DNA of 64,000 bases, taken from positions 430,444 to 494,443 of the forward strand of contig NZ_BMVG01000004.1 in the NCBI RefSeq assembly GCF_014650595.1, in the 5' to 3' direction. This document shows, piece by piece, positions 46,921-55,649 of this stretch. The notes under the pieces were generated by a model, which had not been told where the DNA came from, made no database searches, and saw nothing but the letters and a program-made list of their open reading frames with translations. Position numbers and translations under genes: made by a program. This stretch comes from Streptomyces alanosinicus. GTDB taxonomy: Bacteria > Actinomycetota > Actinomycetes > Streptomycetales > Streptomycetaceae. Position 1 is the stretch's first letter. Each line of letters starts with the position of its first letter.

Positions 46921-47007
46921 GGGTCGCTGGGTCGGATCGCTGGGTCGGATCGCTGGGTCGGGTCGCTGGTCGGATCGCTGGGTCGGGTGCTGGGGCGGGT
47001 CGCCGGG
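46921..47007. repeat. 13-bp tandem repeats between glpF and glpK
   Basis: About seven copies, some with 1-2 base changes, of TCGCTGGGTCGGA fill the gap between glpK's ribosome site and glpF's stop codon. The array is transcribed as part of the glpF-glpK message. Copies differ slightly, so the array is not a very recent expansion. Confidence 0.92.
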
Positions 47008-47757
47008 TCAGAAGGCCGCGTGGTGGACGAGGCCCGCGAGTACCCCGCCGATCAGCGGGCCGACCACCGGGATCCAGGCGTAACCCCAGTCGGAGGTGCC
47101 CTTGTTCGGGATCGGCAGGAAGGAGTGCACGATGCGCGGTCCGAGGTCACGGGCCGGGTTGATGGCGTAACCGGTGGGGCCGCCGAGGGAGAGGCCGATA
47201 CCGACGACGAGCAGCGAGACGACCAGCACCGTGGTGCCGGACTCGCCGAGCCCCTTCGTCTGCCCGAAGGCGAGGATGGGCAGCACCAGGGCCATGGTCG
47301 CGATGATCTCGGTGACGAGGTTGGCGACCGGGTTCCGGATCTCCGGGATGGTCGAGAAGACGCCGAGGGTCGGCAGCGGCTCCTCGCCGGCGTCCTCGCC
47401 CGTGCCCTCCTCGCGGACGTTGGCCTGGAACTGCGCGAGGTACACGAGATAGGCGAGAACGGCGCCCAGCATCGCGCCGACGATCTCGCCCAGCAGATAG
47501 ACCCAGACCTTGCCCCATGTGCCGGTGTCCACCGCGATGCCGATGGTGACCGCGGGATTGAGCTGTCCGCCGGAGAGCGGAGCCGCGGTGTACGCACCCG
47601 CGAGGACGCCGAAGCCCCAGCCGAACGCGATGACGATCCAGCCCGAGGCCCGCGCCTTGGAGTGTCTGAGGGTGACGGCGGCGCACACACCCGCACCGAA
47701 CAGGATCAGGATCGCGGTGCCGATGACCTCGCCGACGAAGATGTCTCCGTTGCTCAT
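47008..47757 (-). CDS. glpF: Glycerol uptake facilitator (MIP family)
   Basis: A 249-residue aquaglyceroporin with six membrane segments. The two half-helix motifs are NPAVT and NPARD; Asp after the second NPA is the glycerol-facilitator type rather than a pure water channel. A charged loop ([17 protein letters not shown]) lies between segments 3 and 4. The ATG at 47757 is preferred; longer in-frame sequence upstream has no family similarity. It supplies glycerol to the kinase encoded next. Confidence 0.94.
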   Translation of the reverse strand: MSNGDIFVGEVIGTAILILFGAGVCAAVTLRHSKARASGWIVIAFGWGFGVLAGAYTAAPLSGGQLNPAVTIGIAVDTGTWGKVWVYLLGEIVGAMLGAVLAYLVYLAQFQANVREEGTGEDAGEEPLPTLGVFSTIPEIRNPVANLVTEIIATMALVLPILAFGQTKGLGESGTTVLVVSLLVVGIGLSLGGPTGYAINPARDLGPRIVHSFLPIPNKGTSDWGYAWIPVVGPLIGGVLAGLVHHAAF

Positions 47758-48122
47758 GACGGCTCCCTTGACGCCGGTCGGGGGCGCTCGGCCCCGGCTC
47801 TCCGTGCAGGAAGGTTCCTTGGCGACGTCAGCCGAAGCCAGGCGCCCCGCGCCCCGCCCGGCGTCCGTGACGAGCGAGCCGTGGCAGCCGTATCGCCGGG
47901 CCGGGACGGGCCGTGGAGCAGGACAGACCCGTGGCACAGTGCCTGATAACGCCGAGAATGTACGGCGATGTCGGCTGACACCGGAAGTGTTCACCGGTGT
48001 CACGGGGGCGTCAAGGTTGCCGACGGCGACGGTGACAGTGACTCACCCGGTGGCCCTGTGCGCACAGCCGGGCTTCGGCGGACATCCGACCCGTCCTCAA
48101 CGGGCATGTACGGGAAGGATGT
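47758..48122. promoter_or_regulatory. glpF upstream region with a 9-bp inverted repeat
   Basis: A 365-bp gene-free region. TGACACCGG (47977-47985) and CCGGTGTCA (47995-48003) form a perfect inverted repeat with a 9-bp spacer, about 220 bp upstream of glpF. It could be an operator for glycerol control or belong to the 3' end of the neighbouring gene. No promoter consensus stands out. Confidence 0.45.
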
Positions 48123-49811
48123 TCACCATCCTGGCTCCGCCGTCGCGTATCCGGCCTGGGCCGGCGTCGTCCCCGGGCCGCGCCGGACCTCGTGACCGGG
48201 CAGCCCGGCCCGACCGAGCACCCAGCTCGCCCCGCGCAGCGCCTTGGCCGCCTGCTTCAGCGGCGCGAGCTGGGCGGCGGCCTGGCGGTGGTCGCCCACG
48301 CTTCCCGGTGCGCACACGACGGTCGCGAGGGAGAGTGTGACCGCACGGTCCGCCGCCGCCCAGGGCACGTCGAGGACGGCGCCGACCAGCGGATCGAGCG
48401 CCGCCTCCTCGGCCAGCACCAGGAAGTCGTCCCCGCCGATGTGCCCCACGCGTGCGTGCCCCGAGACCGCCTGCCGCAGCGCTTGTCCCACGGAGCGGAT
48501 CAGCTCGTCCCCGGCGGCGAACCCGGCCCCGTCGTTGACCTGTTTGAAGTGATCGATGTCCAGCCAGCTGAGTGCGAAGGTCCGGCCGTCCTCGATCCAC
48601 CGGTCCACCTCGGTCGTGATCGCCTCCGAACCGGGCAGCCGCGTCAGCGGATTGAGCCCGGCCGCCTCCTCGACCCGGCTCTCGGCCAGCGCCCGCACCA
48701 GATCCGCGAGCCGTACGACGCCCACGCACCGCCCGTGCCGGTCGACCACCGCGACATCGTCGGAGGTCCGGTCCCGGCCGCCGATCGCGACGACGTCCAG
48801 CACCTCCCAGGCGGTGGCGTCGGCGCCGACCGTGCGGGGCGCGTCGCCCAGCTTGACCGCCGGTCGGTCGGCGTACAGGGCGTGCCCGTACCGGCCGGAC
48901 ATCGACAGCAGGAAGCGTGAGCGGTGCACCGAGCGCACGGGCCGGCCGGCCTGGTCCACCAACAGCACACCGGAGACGTCCGGCGATCCGGTCAGCAGTG
49001 CCCGCACCTGACCGGCGGAGGCGGTCAGCGGCAGCAGGGCGGCCGGCCGCACGAACTCCCGCACCGACGGCCCGGACCGGGGCACGCCGACGGCGCCGGG
49101 GGAGCGGGGCGGAACGTATACGTCCGTGGCCGGGATCCGGGCCGGCGGCGCGAACAGCTCGCCCTGGGCCAGCTGTGCCCCGGCGGACAGCGCCGCCGCG
49201 CACTGCAGTTCGGTCTCGACCCCCTCCACCGCGACCAGGGCCCCCAGCTCCCCGCACAGCGTCCGCATCGCCCGCACCGCAGCCGGCCGGGCCAGCAGCG
49301 AGGCGTCGAGCTTGACCAGGTCGGGGGAGAGGTCGGTGAGCAGCCGCAGGGGTACGTCACCGTCCCCGATGCCGTCCGCGCTGATCCGGAAGCCCTGCTC
49401 GCGCAGGCCGGCCACGGCCTCCAGCAGGGCTCGCTGCGGCACATGCGTGTAGGGCGGGACGACGTCCAGGGTCACTTCCCAGGGCATACGGCCGGCCGAC
49501 CGCACGGCGTCGTGCAGCGGGGTGAGGCCGCCGAGGTCGGCGAGGGTGGCCGCGAACACGTTGAGATGCAGCGGCAGCATGGTCTCCTTGCGCGTCGCGG
49601 CGCGGAGCGCCAGCACCGTGAGCATCCCGTCGAGTTCGGGGTCCCGGCGGGCCTCGGCCAGGATGTCACCGGTCTCCGGGCGGGCGAGTGTCTCCAGTGC
49701 GGTGACCGCGCCCGTCCTCAGGTTGACCACCGGCTGGAAGGCGAAGCGGAGAGTGTCCGTCCAGGAGTGCACGGGAGCATGATGGCGCTGCCCGCGGGCG
49801 CCCTGGGGCAA
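48123..49811 (-). CDS. EAL-CBS-GGDEF domain protein (cyclic di-GMP related)
   Basis: A 562-residue cytoplasmic protein with an unusual order. An EAL domain comes first (about 20-250): the signature is ETL (Glu40), with VAVEGVET and QGELFAPP present but DDFGTG replaced by DGIGDG. A pair of CBS domains follows (about 262-400), then a GGDEF domain (about 405-530) with LDIDHFKQVND and GGDDF (459-463) in place of GGDEF; no RxxD inhibitory site is seen. It may synthesise, degrade or only bind c-di-GMP, with the CBS pair sensing adenylates. The start is uncertain; a GTG at 49772 is an alternative. Confidence 0.85.
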   Translation of the reverse strand: MPQGARGQRHHAPVHSWTDTLRFAFQPVVNLRTGAVTALETLARPETGDILAEARRDPELDGMLTVLALRAATRKETMLPLHLNVFAATLADLGGLTPLHDAVRSAGRMPWEVTLDVVPPYTHVPQRALLEAVAGLREQGFRISADGIGDGDVPLRLLTDLSPDLVKLDASLLARPAAVRAMRTLCGELGALVAVEGVETELQCAAALSAGAQLAQGELFAPPARIPATDVYVPPRSPGAVGVPRSGPSVREFVRPAALLPLTASAGQVRALLTGSPDVSGVLLVDQAGRPVRSVHRSRFLLSMSGRYGHALYADRPAVKLGDAPRTVGADATAWEVLDVVAIGGRDRTSDDVAVVDRHGRCVGVVRLADLVRALAESRVEEAAGLNPLTRLPGSEAITTEVDRWIEDGRTFALSWLDIDHFKQVNDGAGFAAGDELIRSVGQALRQAVSGHARVGHIGGDDFLVLAEEAALDPLVGAVLDVPWAAADRAVTLSLATVVCAPGSVGDHRQAAAQLAPLKQAAKALRGASWVLGRAGLPGHEVRRGPGTTPAQAGYATAEPGW

Positions 49812-49930
49812 TTCATGAGACGTTCACGCAGCATTCCGGGGTGGTCACACAGCGTGGACAAGCTCTGCGGTCACTCCTGTCACACCATGCTCTCCCTGCC
49901 GCTCACGCGATGCTCTCCCCGCCGCCGCCC

Positions 49931-51121
49931 TCACCGCACCGCGACCACCGACGACCCGTGCCCGAACAGCCCCTGGTTGGCGGAGATCCCCACATGTGCC
50001 CCGGTGATCTGACGCTCGCCCGCCGTGCCTCTCAGCTGCCAGGTCAGCTCGCACACCTGGGCGATGGCCTGGGCCGGCACCGCCTCCCCGAAGGAGGCGA
50101 GACCGCCACTGGCGTTGACGGGTATGCGCCCGCCCGGAGCCGTCGCCCCCTCCCGCAGGAGCTTCGCCCCCTCGCCCGCGCCGCACAGCCCCAGATCCTC
50201 GTACCACTGCAACTCCAGCGCGGTGGACAGGTCGTACACCTCGGCCAGGGAGAGGTCCTCGGGGCCGATGCCCGCCTCCTCGTAGGCCGCGCGGGCGATG
50301 GACGAGCGGAAGGGCTCGCCCGGGGCCGCCACGGCGACGGCGGAGTCCGTGGCGATGTCCGGCAGGTCCAGCACCGTGTTCGGGAAGCGCGGGGTCACCG
50401 TCGAGACCGCCCGGATCCGCACCGGGCGGGACACTCCGTGCCGGTGCGCGAAGTCCAAGCCGGCGAGCACCAGGGCCGCGCCGCCGTCGGAGGTGGCGCA
50501 GATGTCGAGCAGCCGCAGGGGATCGGCGACCACCGCGGAAGCGGCGACCTCCTCGGCGGTGACCCGCTTGCGGTAGCGGGCGTACGGATTCAGCGCGCCC
50601 ATCGCGGCGTTCTTCACCTTGACCAGCGCGAAGTCCTCCGGTGTGTCCCCGTGCTCGGCCATCCGCCGCCGTGCGTACAGCCCGAAGTACGTCGGATTCG
50701 TCGCGCCCAGCAGGCGGAAGCGCAGCCAGTCCGGATCGTCGGGGCGCTCCCCGCCCGCCGGCCGGAAGAAGCCCTTGGGTGCCGCGTCCGCCCCGACCAC
50801 GAGGGCGACGTCCACGAGCCCGGCGAGGATCTGGGCACGCGCCGCGGCGATGGCCTGCGCCCCGGAGGCGCACGCCGCGTACACACTGCTGACCCTGGCC
50901 CCTTGCCAGCCCAGGGCCTTGGCGAACGTCGCGCCCGCGACATGTCCCGGATACCCGCACCGCACCGTGTCCGCGCCCACGATCGAGCCGATGTCCCGCC
51001 AGTCGAGCCCGGCGTCCGCGAGTGCCGCGCGGGCCGCCGCCGTCCCGTACTCCACGAAGGACCGCCCCCACTTGCCCCAGGGGTGCATGCCCGCGCCGAG
51101 CACCGCCACGTCTTTCGTCAT
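49931..51121 (-). CDS. Thiolase-like / lipid-transfer (SCP-x type) protein
   Basis: A 396-residue protein of the non-decarboxylating thiolase superfamily. Seen: VLGAGMHPWGKWG, the nucleophilic Cys in VYAACASGAQAI, CATSDGGAALVLAG, and NASGGLASFGEAVPAQAIAQV near the C-terminus. Paired with a DUF35 OB-fold protein, it resembles the Ltp2-like retro-aldolase/thiolase units of steroid or acyl-CoA side-chain degradation. The substrate is not determinable here. Its start overlaps the DUF35 gene's stop (ATGA), so the two proteins are probably made together as a complex. Confidence 0.85.
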   Translation of the reverse strand: MTKDVAVLGAGMHPWGKWGRSFVEYGTAAARAALADAGLDWRDIGSIVGADTVRCGYPGHVAGATFAKALGWQGARVSSVYAACASGAQAIAAARAQILAGLVDVALVVGADAAPKGFFRPAGGERPDDPDWLRFRLLGATNPTYFGLYARRRMAEHGDTPEDFALVKVKNAAMGALNPYARYRKRVTAEEVAASAVVADPLRLLDICATSDGGAALVLAGLDFAHRHGVSRPVRIRAVSTVTPRFPNTVLDLPDIATDSAVAVAAPGEPFRSSIARAAYEEAGIGPEDLSLAEVYDLSTALELQWYEDLGLCGAGEGAKLLREGATAPGGRIPVNASGGLASFGEAVPAQAIAQVCELTWQLRGTAGERQITGAHVGISANQGLFGHGSSVVAVR

Positions 51122-51564
51122 GCCCTCACCCCTGTCGGCCGCCAGTACCAGGTCGTCCAGGTCGTCTCCGTGTCCTCGTGGAGCACTCCGGGGACGACCT
51201 CCACCTCCATGCCCACCGTCAGGTCGGCGACGGTGATCCCGGGAGCCGCCTGTCCCAGCACCACGATCCGCTCGGCCGCCAGCTCCACTGCGATCAACGC
51301 GTACGGCTCCCAAGGAAGTTCCGGATTGCTCACATAGGGTGACGGTGGGCGGTAGCGTCCGTCCGTGTATGACCAGATGTGCCCCTTTCGTGACAGCGGA
51401 ACCTCCTCCAGGAGGCCGCCGATGCAGTACGGATTGCGACAGTGGACGTCCTCGCGCGGGAAGAAGACCGAGGCGCAGGACGAGCAGCGGGTGCCCAGGA
51501 GTCGGAAGTCGTCCCCGTCGCCGATGAACCAGCCGGCGACCGCGGGTGTGCGTGTCCGGGACAA
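51118..51564 (-). CDS. DUF35 Zn-ribbon/OB-fold protein
   Basis: A 148-residue protein. An N-terminal rubredoxin-like zinc ribbon has TRCSSCASVFFPRE and HCRNPYC (four Cys). The OB fold follows (GHIWSYT, PYALIAVELAAERIVVLGQ, VGMEVEVV). Such proteins (ChsH2/DUF35) bind thiolase-like partners and deliver acyl-CoA substrates; the partner is encoded immediately downstream with a 4-nt overlap. A long palindrome lies 18 bp upstream of the start. Confidence 0.9.
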   Translation of the reverse strand: MSRTRTPAVAGWFIGDGDDFRLLGTRCSSCASVFFPREDVHCRNPYCIGGLLEEVPLSRKGHIWSYTDGRYRPPSPYVSNPELPWEPYALIAVELAAERIVVLGQAAPGITVADLTVGMEVEVVPGVLHEDTETTWTTWYWRPTGVRA

Positions 51565-51581
51565 AGCCCCTCCCTGTCATA

Positions 51582-51604
51582 ACATCTGACGGATCGTCAG
51601 AAGT
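51582..51604. promoter_or_regulatory. TetR-type palindromic operator
   Basis: ACATCTGACG-GAT-CGTCAGAAGT is a 23-bp palindrome with 10-bp arms and a single mismatch. It lies 18 bp upstream of the DUF35 start and 37 bp upstream of the VanX-like start, so it could control both. Length and symmetry fit TetR-family regulators, often found with acyl-CoA genes; no TetR gene is in the window. Confidence 0.75.
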
Positions 51605-51640
51605 GTGTCACGGGTATCCCGAAATGGGCAGGGCGGAGAC

Positions 51641-52450
51641 ATGACACGACTCACCCGTGCAGTCCGCGGTCTCGTCACCGCACTCGCCGCCGTGCTGGCC
51701 GTGACCGCCGCCTCCGCCACGGCTCGGGCGGAGCCGGAACCCAGGGCGCCGAAGGACTTCGTAGCCCTGAGAACCGTGGACCCGACGATCGTCCAGGAGA
51801 TGCGCTACTTCACCCCGCACGACTTCGTCGGCCGGCGCATCGACGGCTACGAGCAGCCGATCTGCATCCTCACCCGCCCCGCCGCCGAAGCACTCCACAA
51901 GGCCCAACGCGCACTGCTGCGCAAGGGCTACACCCTCAAGGTGTACGACTGCTACCGGCCCCAGCGCGCCGTGAACCACTTCGTCCGCTGGGCCGAGGAC
52001 CTCGACGACCAGGCGATGAAGGGCGAGTTCTACCCGAACGTCGACAAGACCCGGCTGTTCGAGGACGGCTACATCGCCAAGAAGTCCGGCCACAGCCGTG
52101 GCTCGACCATGGACCTCACGATCGTGAGGCTTCCCGCGCGACCGACCCGGCCGTATCACCCGGGAGAGCCGCTCGTCCCCTGTTTCGCGCCCAAGAGTGA
52201 ACGCTTCCCCGACAATTCCGTCGACATGGGCACCGGATTCGACTGCTTCGACACCCTCGCGCACACCCTCGACCCGCGCGTCCAGGGCGAGCAGCGCGCC
52301 AACCGACTGCTGCTCAAGACCACCATGGAGGGCGCCGGATTCGTGAACCTCGCCGAGGAGTGGTGGCACTACACCTACAAGCCGGAGCCGTATCCGGACA
52401 CCTATTTCGACTTCCCCGTGTCCTGCAGGTCGCTGGGCAACGGCGACTGA
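51641..52450 (+). CDS. Secreted VanX-like D-alanyl-D-alanine dipeptidase (M15D)
   Basis: A 269-residue protein. The first ~30 residues (MTRLTRAVRGLVTALAAVL then ...ATARAEP) are a signal peptide with an AXA-type cleavage site. The peptidase M15D core contains SGHSRGSTMDLTI with zinc-binding His and Asp, and EWWH (240-243) with the catalytic Glu and third zinc ligand. It should cleave D-Ala-D-Ala or related D-dipeptides outside the membrane, in wall turnover rather than glycopeptide resistance, as no VanH, VanA or VanRS genes are nearby. The ATG at 51641 has GGGCGGAG upstream. Confidence 0.88.
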   Translation: MTRLTRAVRGLVTALAAVLAVTAASATARAEPEPRAPKDFVALRTVDPTIVQEMRYFTPHDFVGRRIDGYEQPICILTRPAAEALHKAQRALLRKGYTLKVYDCYRPQRAVNHFVRWAEDLDDQAMKGEFYPNVDKTRLFEDGYIAKKSGHSRGSTMDLTIVRLPARPTRPYHPGEPLVPCFAPKSERFPDNSVDMGTGFDCFDTLAHTLDPRVQGEQRANRLLLKTTMEGAGFVNLAEEWWHYTYKPEPYPDTYFDFPVSCRSLGNGD

Positions 52451-52496
52451 GCAGAGTGCGGCGGAGGGCCCTCTTTCGATCGGATACAGTCCGCGC

Positions 52497-53033
52497 GTGT
52501 CCGAAACTCAGCACTCAATTGCCAACTCCGTACCGGACTCGCACTGTTCGAGTTGCGGAGCGCCCTATGGAGAGCGCGTTTCCGGCTGGCCGCGCACCTG
52601 CCCGTCCTGCGGGTCCGTCGCCTACCGCAATCCGCTGCCGGTCGCGATCGCGCTCCAGCCCGTGTATGACACCAAGGGCACCGCCCTGGTCGTCATCACC
52701 CGCACGATCGCCCCCGCGCGCGGAGGCACGGCACTGCCCGGCGGCTACGTCGACGACCGGGAGGACTGGAAGCAGGCCGTCGTACGCGAGCTCAAGGAGG
52801 AGACCGGCATCGACGCGGCCGCGCGCGATGTGCGCCTCGTCGACGCCATGAGCTCGCCCGACGGTCATCTGCTGCTGTTCGGACTCCTCCCGGAGCGTCC
52901 CGCGGACGGGCTCCCCTCCTCCGGTCCCACGGACGAGACCGAGGGCTGGCGGCTGCTGCGCAGGCCCGAGGAACTCGCCTTCCCCCTGCACACCGTGGCC
53001 GTGCGGGCCTGGTTCGAGGGCCGGTACGTCTGA
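52497..53033 (+). CDS. Nudix hydrolase with N-terminal zinc ribbon
   Basis: A 178-residue protein. An N-terminal zinc ribbon (CSSCGAPY...CPSCGS) precedes a Nudix domain with the box GGYVDDREDWKQAVVRELKE continuing ETGI (about 82-105), which satisfies GX5EX7REUXEEXGU. It hydrolyses a nucleoside diphosphate linked to some moiety; NUDT-type substrates such as NADH or ADP-ribose are possible. A TACAGT box ends 6-7 bp before the GTG and no ribosome site is present, so translation is probably leaderless. Confidence 0.92.
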   Translation: MSETQHSIANSVPDSHCSSCGAPYGERVSGWPRTCPSCGSVAYRNPLPVAIALQPVYDTKGTALVVITRTIAPARGGTALPGGYVDDREDWKQAVVRELKEETGIDAAARDVRLVDAMSSPDGHLLLFGLLPERPADGLPSSGPTDETEGWRLLRRPEELAFPLHTVAVRAWFEGRYV

Positions 53034-53073
53034 GCCGCGCGGCCCGGTCCGGCCCCCGCACCGGGTGGACGGC

Positions 53074-55443
53074 TCAGTCCAGCCCCCGCACCCGCACCCG
53101 GTAGGGCGGTTCGGCCGAACCGCCCTCCCCCTCCCGGGTGACCACCACCTCCCGGCCCCGCCTGCGGGCGACGTAGCGTTCCGTCTCCGGTTCGTCCCAC
53201 CCGTCGCCCGCGTCCGGCACGACCAGACCGCCCCCGGTGCGGCCCCGCGCGGGCGCCCACACCTCCAGCTCCAGACCGCCGTCGGTGCCCCGCACCGGAA
53301 TCACCGCCCCCGCGCGCGCGAACACCGGCGTCCGCGACAGGGGCGCGTCGACGAGCACCTGCCCCGGCCCCTCGTACGCCCTCTCGGTCACCGTGTCGTA
53401 CCAGCGGCCCCGCGGCAGCTGCACCGCACGCCGGTCCGCACCCGGATCCAGCACCGGAGCCACCAGCAGAGCGTCCCCGAGCAGAAACGTGTCCTCGCAG
53501 GCGCGCAGCGCCCGGTCCTCCGGCGCCCCCCACCACACCGGCCGCACATAGGGCGCGCCGGTGCGCCGCGCCAGATGCGCCAGCGTCAGGAAGTACGGCA
53601 GCAGCCGCCGCCGTTCGAGCAGCGCCACGCGCGCGTGCTCCAGCACCTCGGGACCGAACTCCCAGGGCTCCCGGCGCCCCGCCCGCAGACTCGCGTGGGT
53701 GCGGAACAGCGGCAGATACGCGCCGAGCTGGAACCACCTCAGGTACAGCTCCGGCGACGGACTGCCGTCGAAACCGCCCACGTCCGGGCCCGAGTACGGC
53801 ACCCCGCACAGCCCCAGTCCCAGCACCAGCGCCAGCGAGGCCCGCAGCCCCGGCCAGCCCGTCGCCACGTCCCCGGACCAGCTGCCCCCGTACCGCTGCA
53901 GCCCCGCCCAGCCGGAGCGGGAGAACAGGAAGGGCCGCTGCGTCGGCGCCAGCTCGCGCAGCCCTTCGTAGCCCGCCCGGGCCATGCACAGCCCGTACAC
54001 GTTGTGGGCTTCCCGGTGGTCGCCCCCACGTCCCTCCAGGGCGTGCCGGGCCGAACGCGGCAGGGTCGGCTCACCGAAGGCGTTGAACGACGTCGGCTCG
54101 TTCATGTCGTGCCAGAACCCCGCGAAGCCCTGGCCCAGCCGCTCCTCGTACAGCCCGCCCCACCACTTGCGCACACCCGCGTGCGTGAAGTCCGGGAAGG
54201 CCGACTCACCGGCCCAGACCACGCCGCGCACCGTCCGTCCCGAGGAGTCCCGGACGAACGCGTCCACGGCCGTACCGCTGTCGTACACCGCGTTGCCCGG
54301 CTCCGCCTTCACGGCCGGATCGACGATCGACACCAGCCGGATCCCGTCCCGCCGCAGTTCCTCGGCGAGTTGGGGCAGCTTCGGGAAACGCTCCTGGTCG
54401 ACCGTGAACACCTGGTGGTCGTCGTAGTGGTCGATGTCCAGGTGCACGGCGTCCAGCGGCAGCCCGTGGCGCCGGTAGCCCGCGACGATCCGGCGCACCT
54501 CCTGGGCGCTGCCGAAACCCCACCGCGCGTGATGGTGACCGAGGGCCCATGCGGGCGGCAGCGCGGGCGCACCGGTCAGCGAGGCCCAGGTGTGCAGCAC
54601 ACGCGCGGGGGTGCCCACCATCACCCAGCAGCGCAGCGGACCGCCGTCCATCCGCACCTCGCAGCGCCCCGTCCGGTCGAGCCCGGACCCGGCGCCCTCC
54701 TCGCCCTCGCGCAGCACCACCGTGCCGTCCCACGTGGTGTCGTGGAAGACCAGATGCGTGCCGGCGTCGGCCACCACGAGCTGCACCGGCATCGTCAGAT
54801 ACAGCGGATCGTCGCCGGGGCCGAACGCCCGCCCGGGATCGGTGTTCCACAGCCGGTACGTGCCGTCCCGCAGCCGGGGCCCGGCCGCCCGGCCGCCCAG
54901 ACCGAAGAAGCGGGCGTCGGCCGTCACCTCCGAGCGCTGCATCCACCGTGCCGTGCCCCCGTCGACCGGCTCCCACCAGCGCGGCGGCAGATCCCGCCGC
55001 AGGGTCACACCGCCGGGCGTGCGCACCTCCACCGCGCCGTGCCGCGAGACCGTGATCGTGACCCGCTCGGCGACCACCCGCCAGCCGCCGTCCTTGTCCG
55101 GCTCCAGCACCGCCCGCGGATCCGGCTCCGGGGAGTTGTCCGCGAGCGCGTACGACGGCTGAGAGCCGGCCCCGTCCCACCCCCAGAACACCGCTCCGTT
55201 CACCGCGACGGTGATCCGCAGCTCGGACCGGGCGAACCGGAGCAGCCCGCCGCCCGGCCCCGGCTCCGCGCCCCGCACCTGACCCGGCACCCGCGCCCGC
55301 TCGGCACCCCGCCGCGGCAGCCCGACGGCGTCGATCCGCCGCCTGCGCCACGCGGCCCGGACGGTACGCAACCCCCGAGCCGCCCTCTCTGAACCCACCA
55401 CACCCACCGAACGCATCAGGTCACGACCGTCCATGCTGCTCAC
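53074..55443 (-). CDS. Glycoside hydrolase family 31 (alpha-glucosidase/xylosidase-like)
   Basis: A 789-residue GH31 enzyme. An N-terminal beta-sandwich (FFGLGGRAAGPRLRDGTYRLWN) leads into the barrel with LDAVHLDIDHYDDHQVFTVD. The nucleophile region is GFWHDMNEPTSF (around residue 445), RPFLFSRSGWAGLQRYGGSW follows, and then C-terminal beta domains. No signal peptide, so it likely acts on imported or internal alpha-linked oligosaccharides; linkage is not predictable. The first 45 residues are Arg-rich and may reflect a start further downstream. It is convergent with the Nudix gene (40 bp). Confidence 0.92.
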   Translation of the reverse strand: MSSMDGRDLMRSVGVVGSERAARGLRTVRAAWRRRRIDAVGLPRRGAERARVPGQVRGAEPGPGGGLLRFARSELRITVAVNGAVFWGWDGAGSQPSYALADNSPEPDPRAVLEPDKDGGWRVVAERVTITVSRHGAVEVRTPGGVTLRRDLPPRWWEPVDGGTARWMQRSEVTADARFFGLGGRAAGPRLRDGTYRLWNTDPGRAFGPGDDPLYLTMPVQLVVADAGTHLVFHDTTWDGTVVLREGEEGAGSGLDRTGRCEVRMDGGPLRCWVMVGTPARVLHTWASLTGAPALPPAWALGHHHARWGFGSAQEVRRIVAGYRRHGLPLDAVHLDIDHYDDHQVFTVDQERFPKLPQLAEELRRDGIRLVSIVDPAVKAEPGNAVYDSGTAVDAFVRDSSGRTVRGVVWAGESAFPDFTHAGVRKWWGGLYEERLGQGFAGFWHDMNEPTSFNAFGEPTLPRSARHALEGRGGDHREAHNVYGLCMARAGYEGLRELAPTQRPFLFSRSGWAGLQRYGGSWSGDVATGWPGLRASLALVLGLGLCGVPYSGPDVGGFDGSPSPELYLRWFQLGAYLPLFRTHASLRAGRREPWEFGPEVLEHARVALLERRRLLPYFLTLAHLARRTGAPYVRPVWWGAPEDRALRACEDTFLLGDALLVAPVLDPGADRRAVQLPRGRWYDTVTERAYEGPGQVLVDAPLSRTPVFARAGAVIPVRGTDGGLELEVWAPARGRTGGGLVVPDAGDGWDEPETERYVARRRGREVVVTREGEGGSAEPPYRVRVRGLD

Positions 55444-55649
55444 CCTGCCACTGAGCGCCCCACGCGCGCGTGTCGTTCAATTGCCGTTCACCCGTGCCGG
55501 GACCACATCTTCACGACACGGACTATGTGGGGCGCACCCTGGTGTAGAAGTCGATCACATGGCATCGTCCCTGTCAGCCGCGTCACGCGCACACCCCAGC
55601 CCGTGCGCGGACCGACGCCCACGACGCGCACAGCCCGGGAGCCGCCCCC

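Noticed and set aside
51641..52450. Vancomycin resistance
   Set aside because: The dipeptidase has a signal peptide and no VanH, VanA or VanRS genes are nearby.
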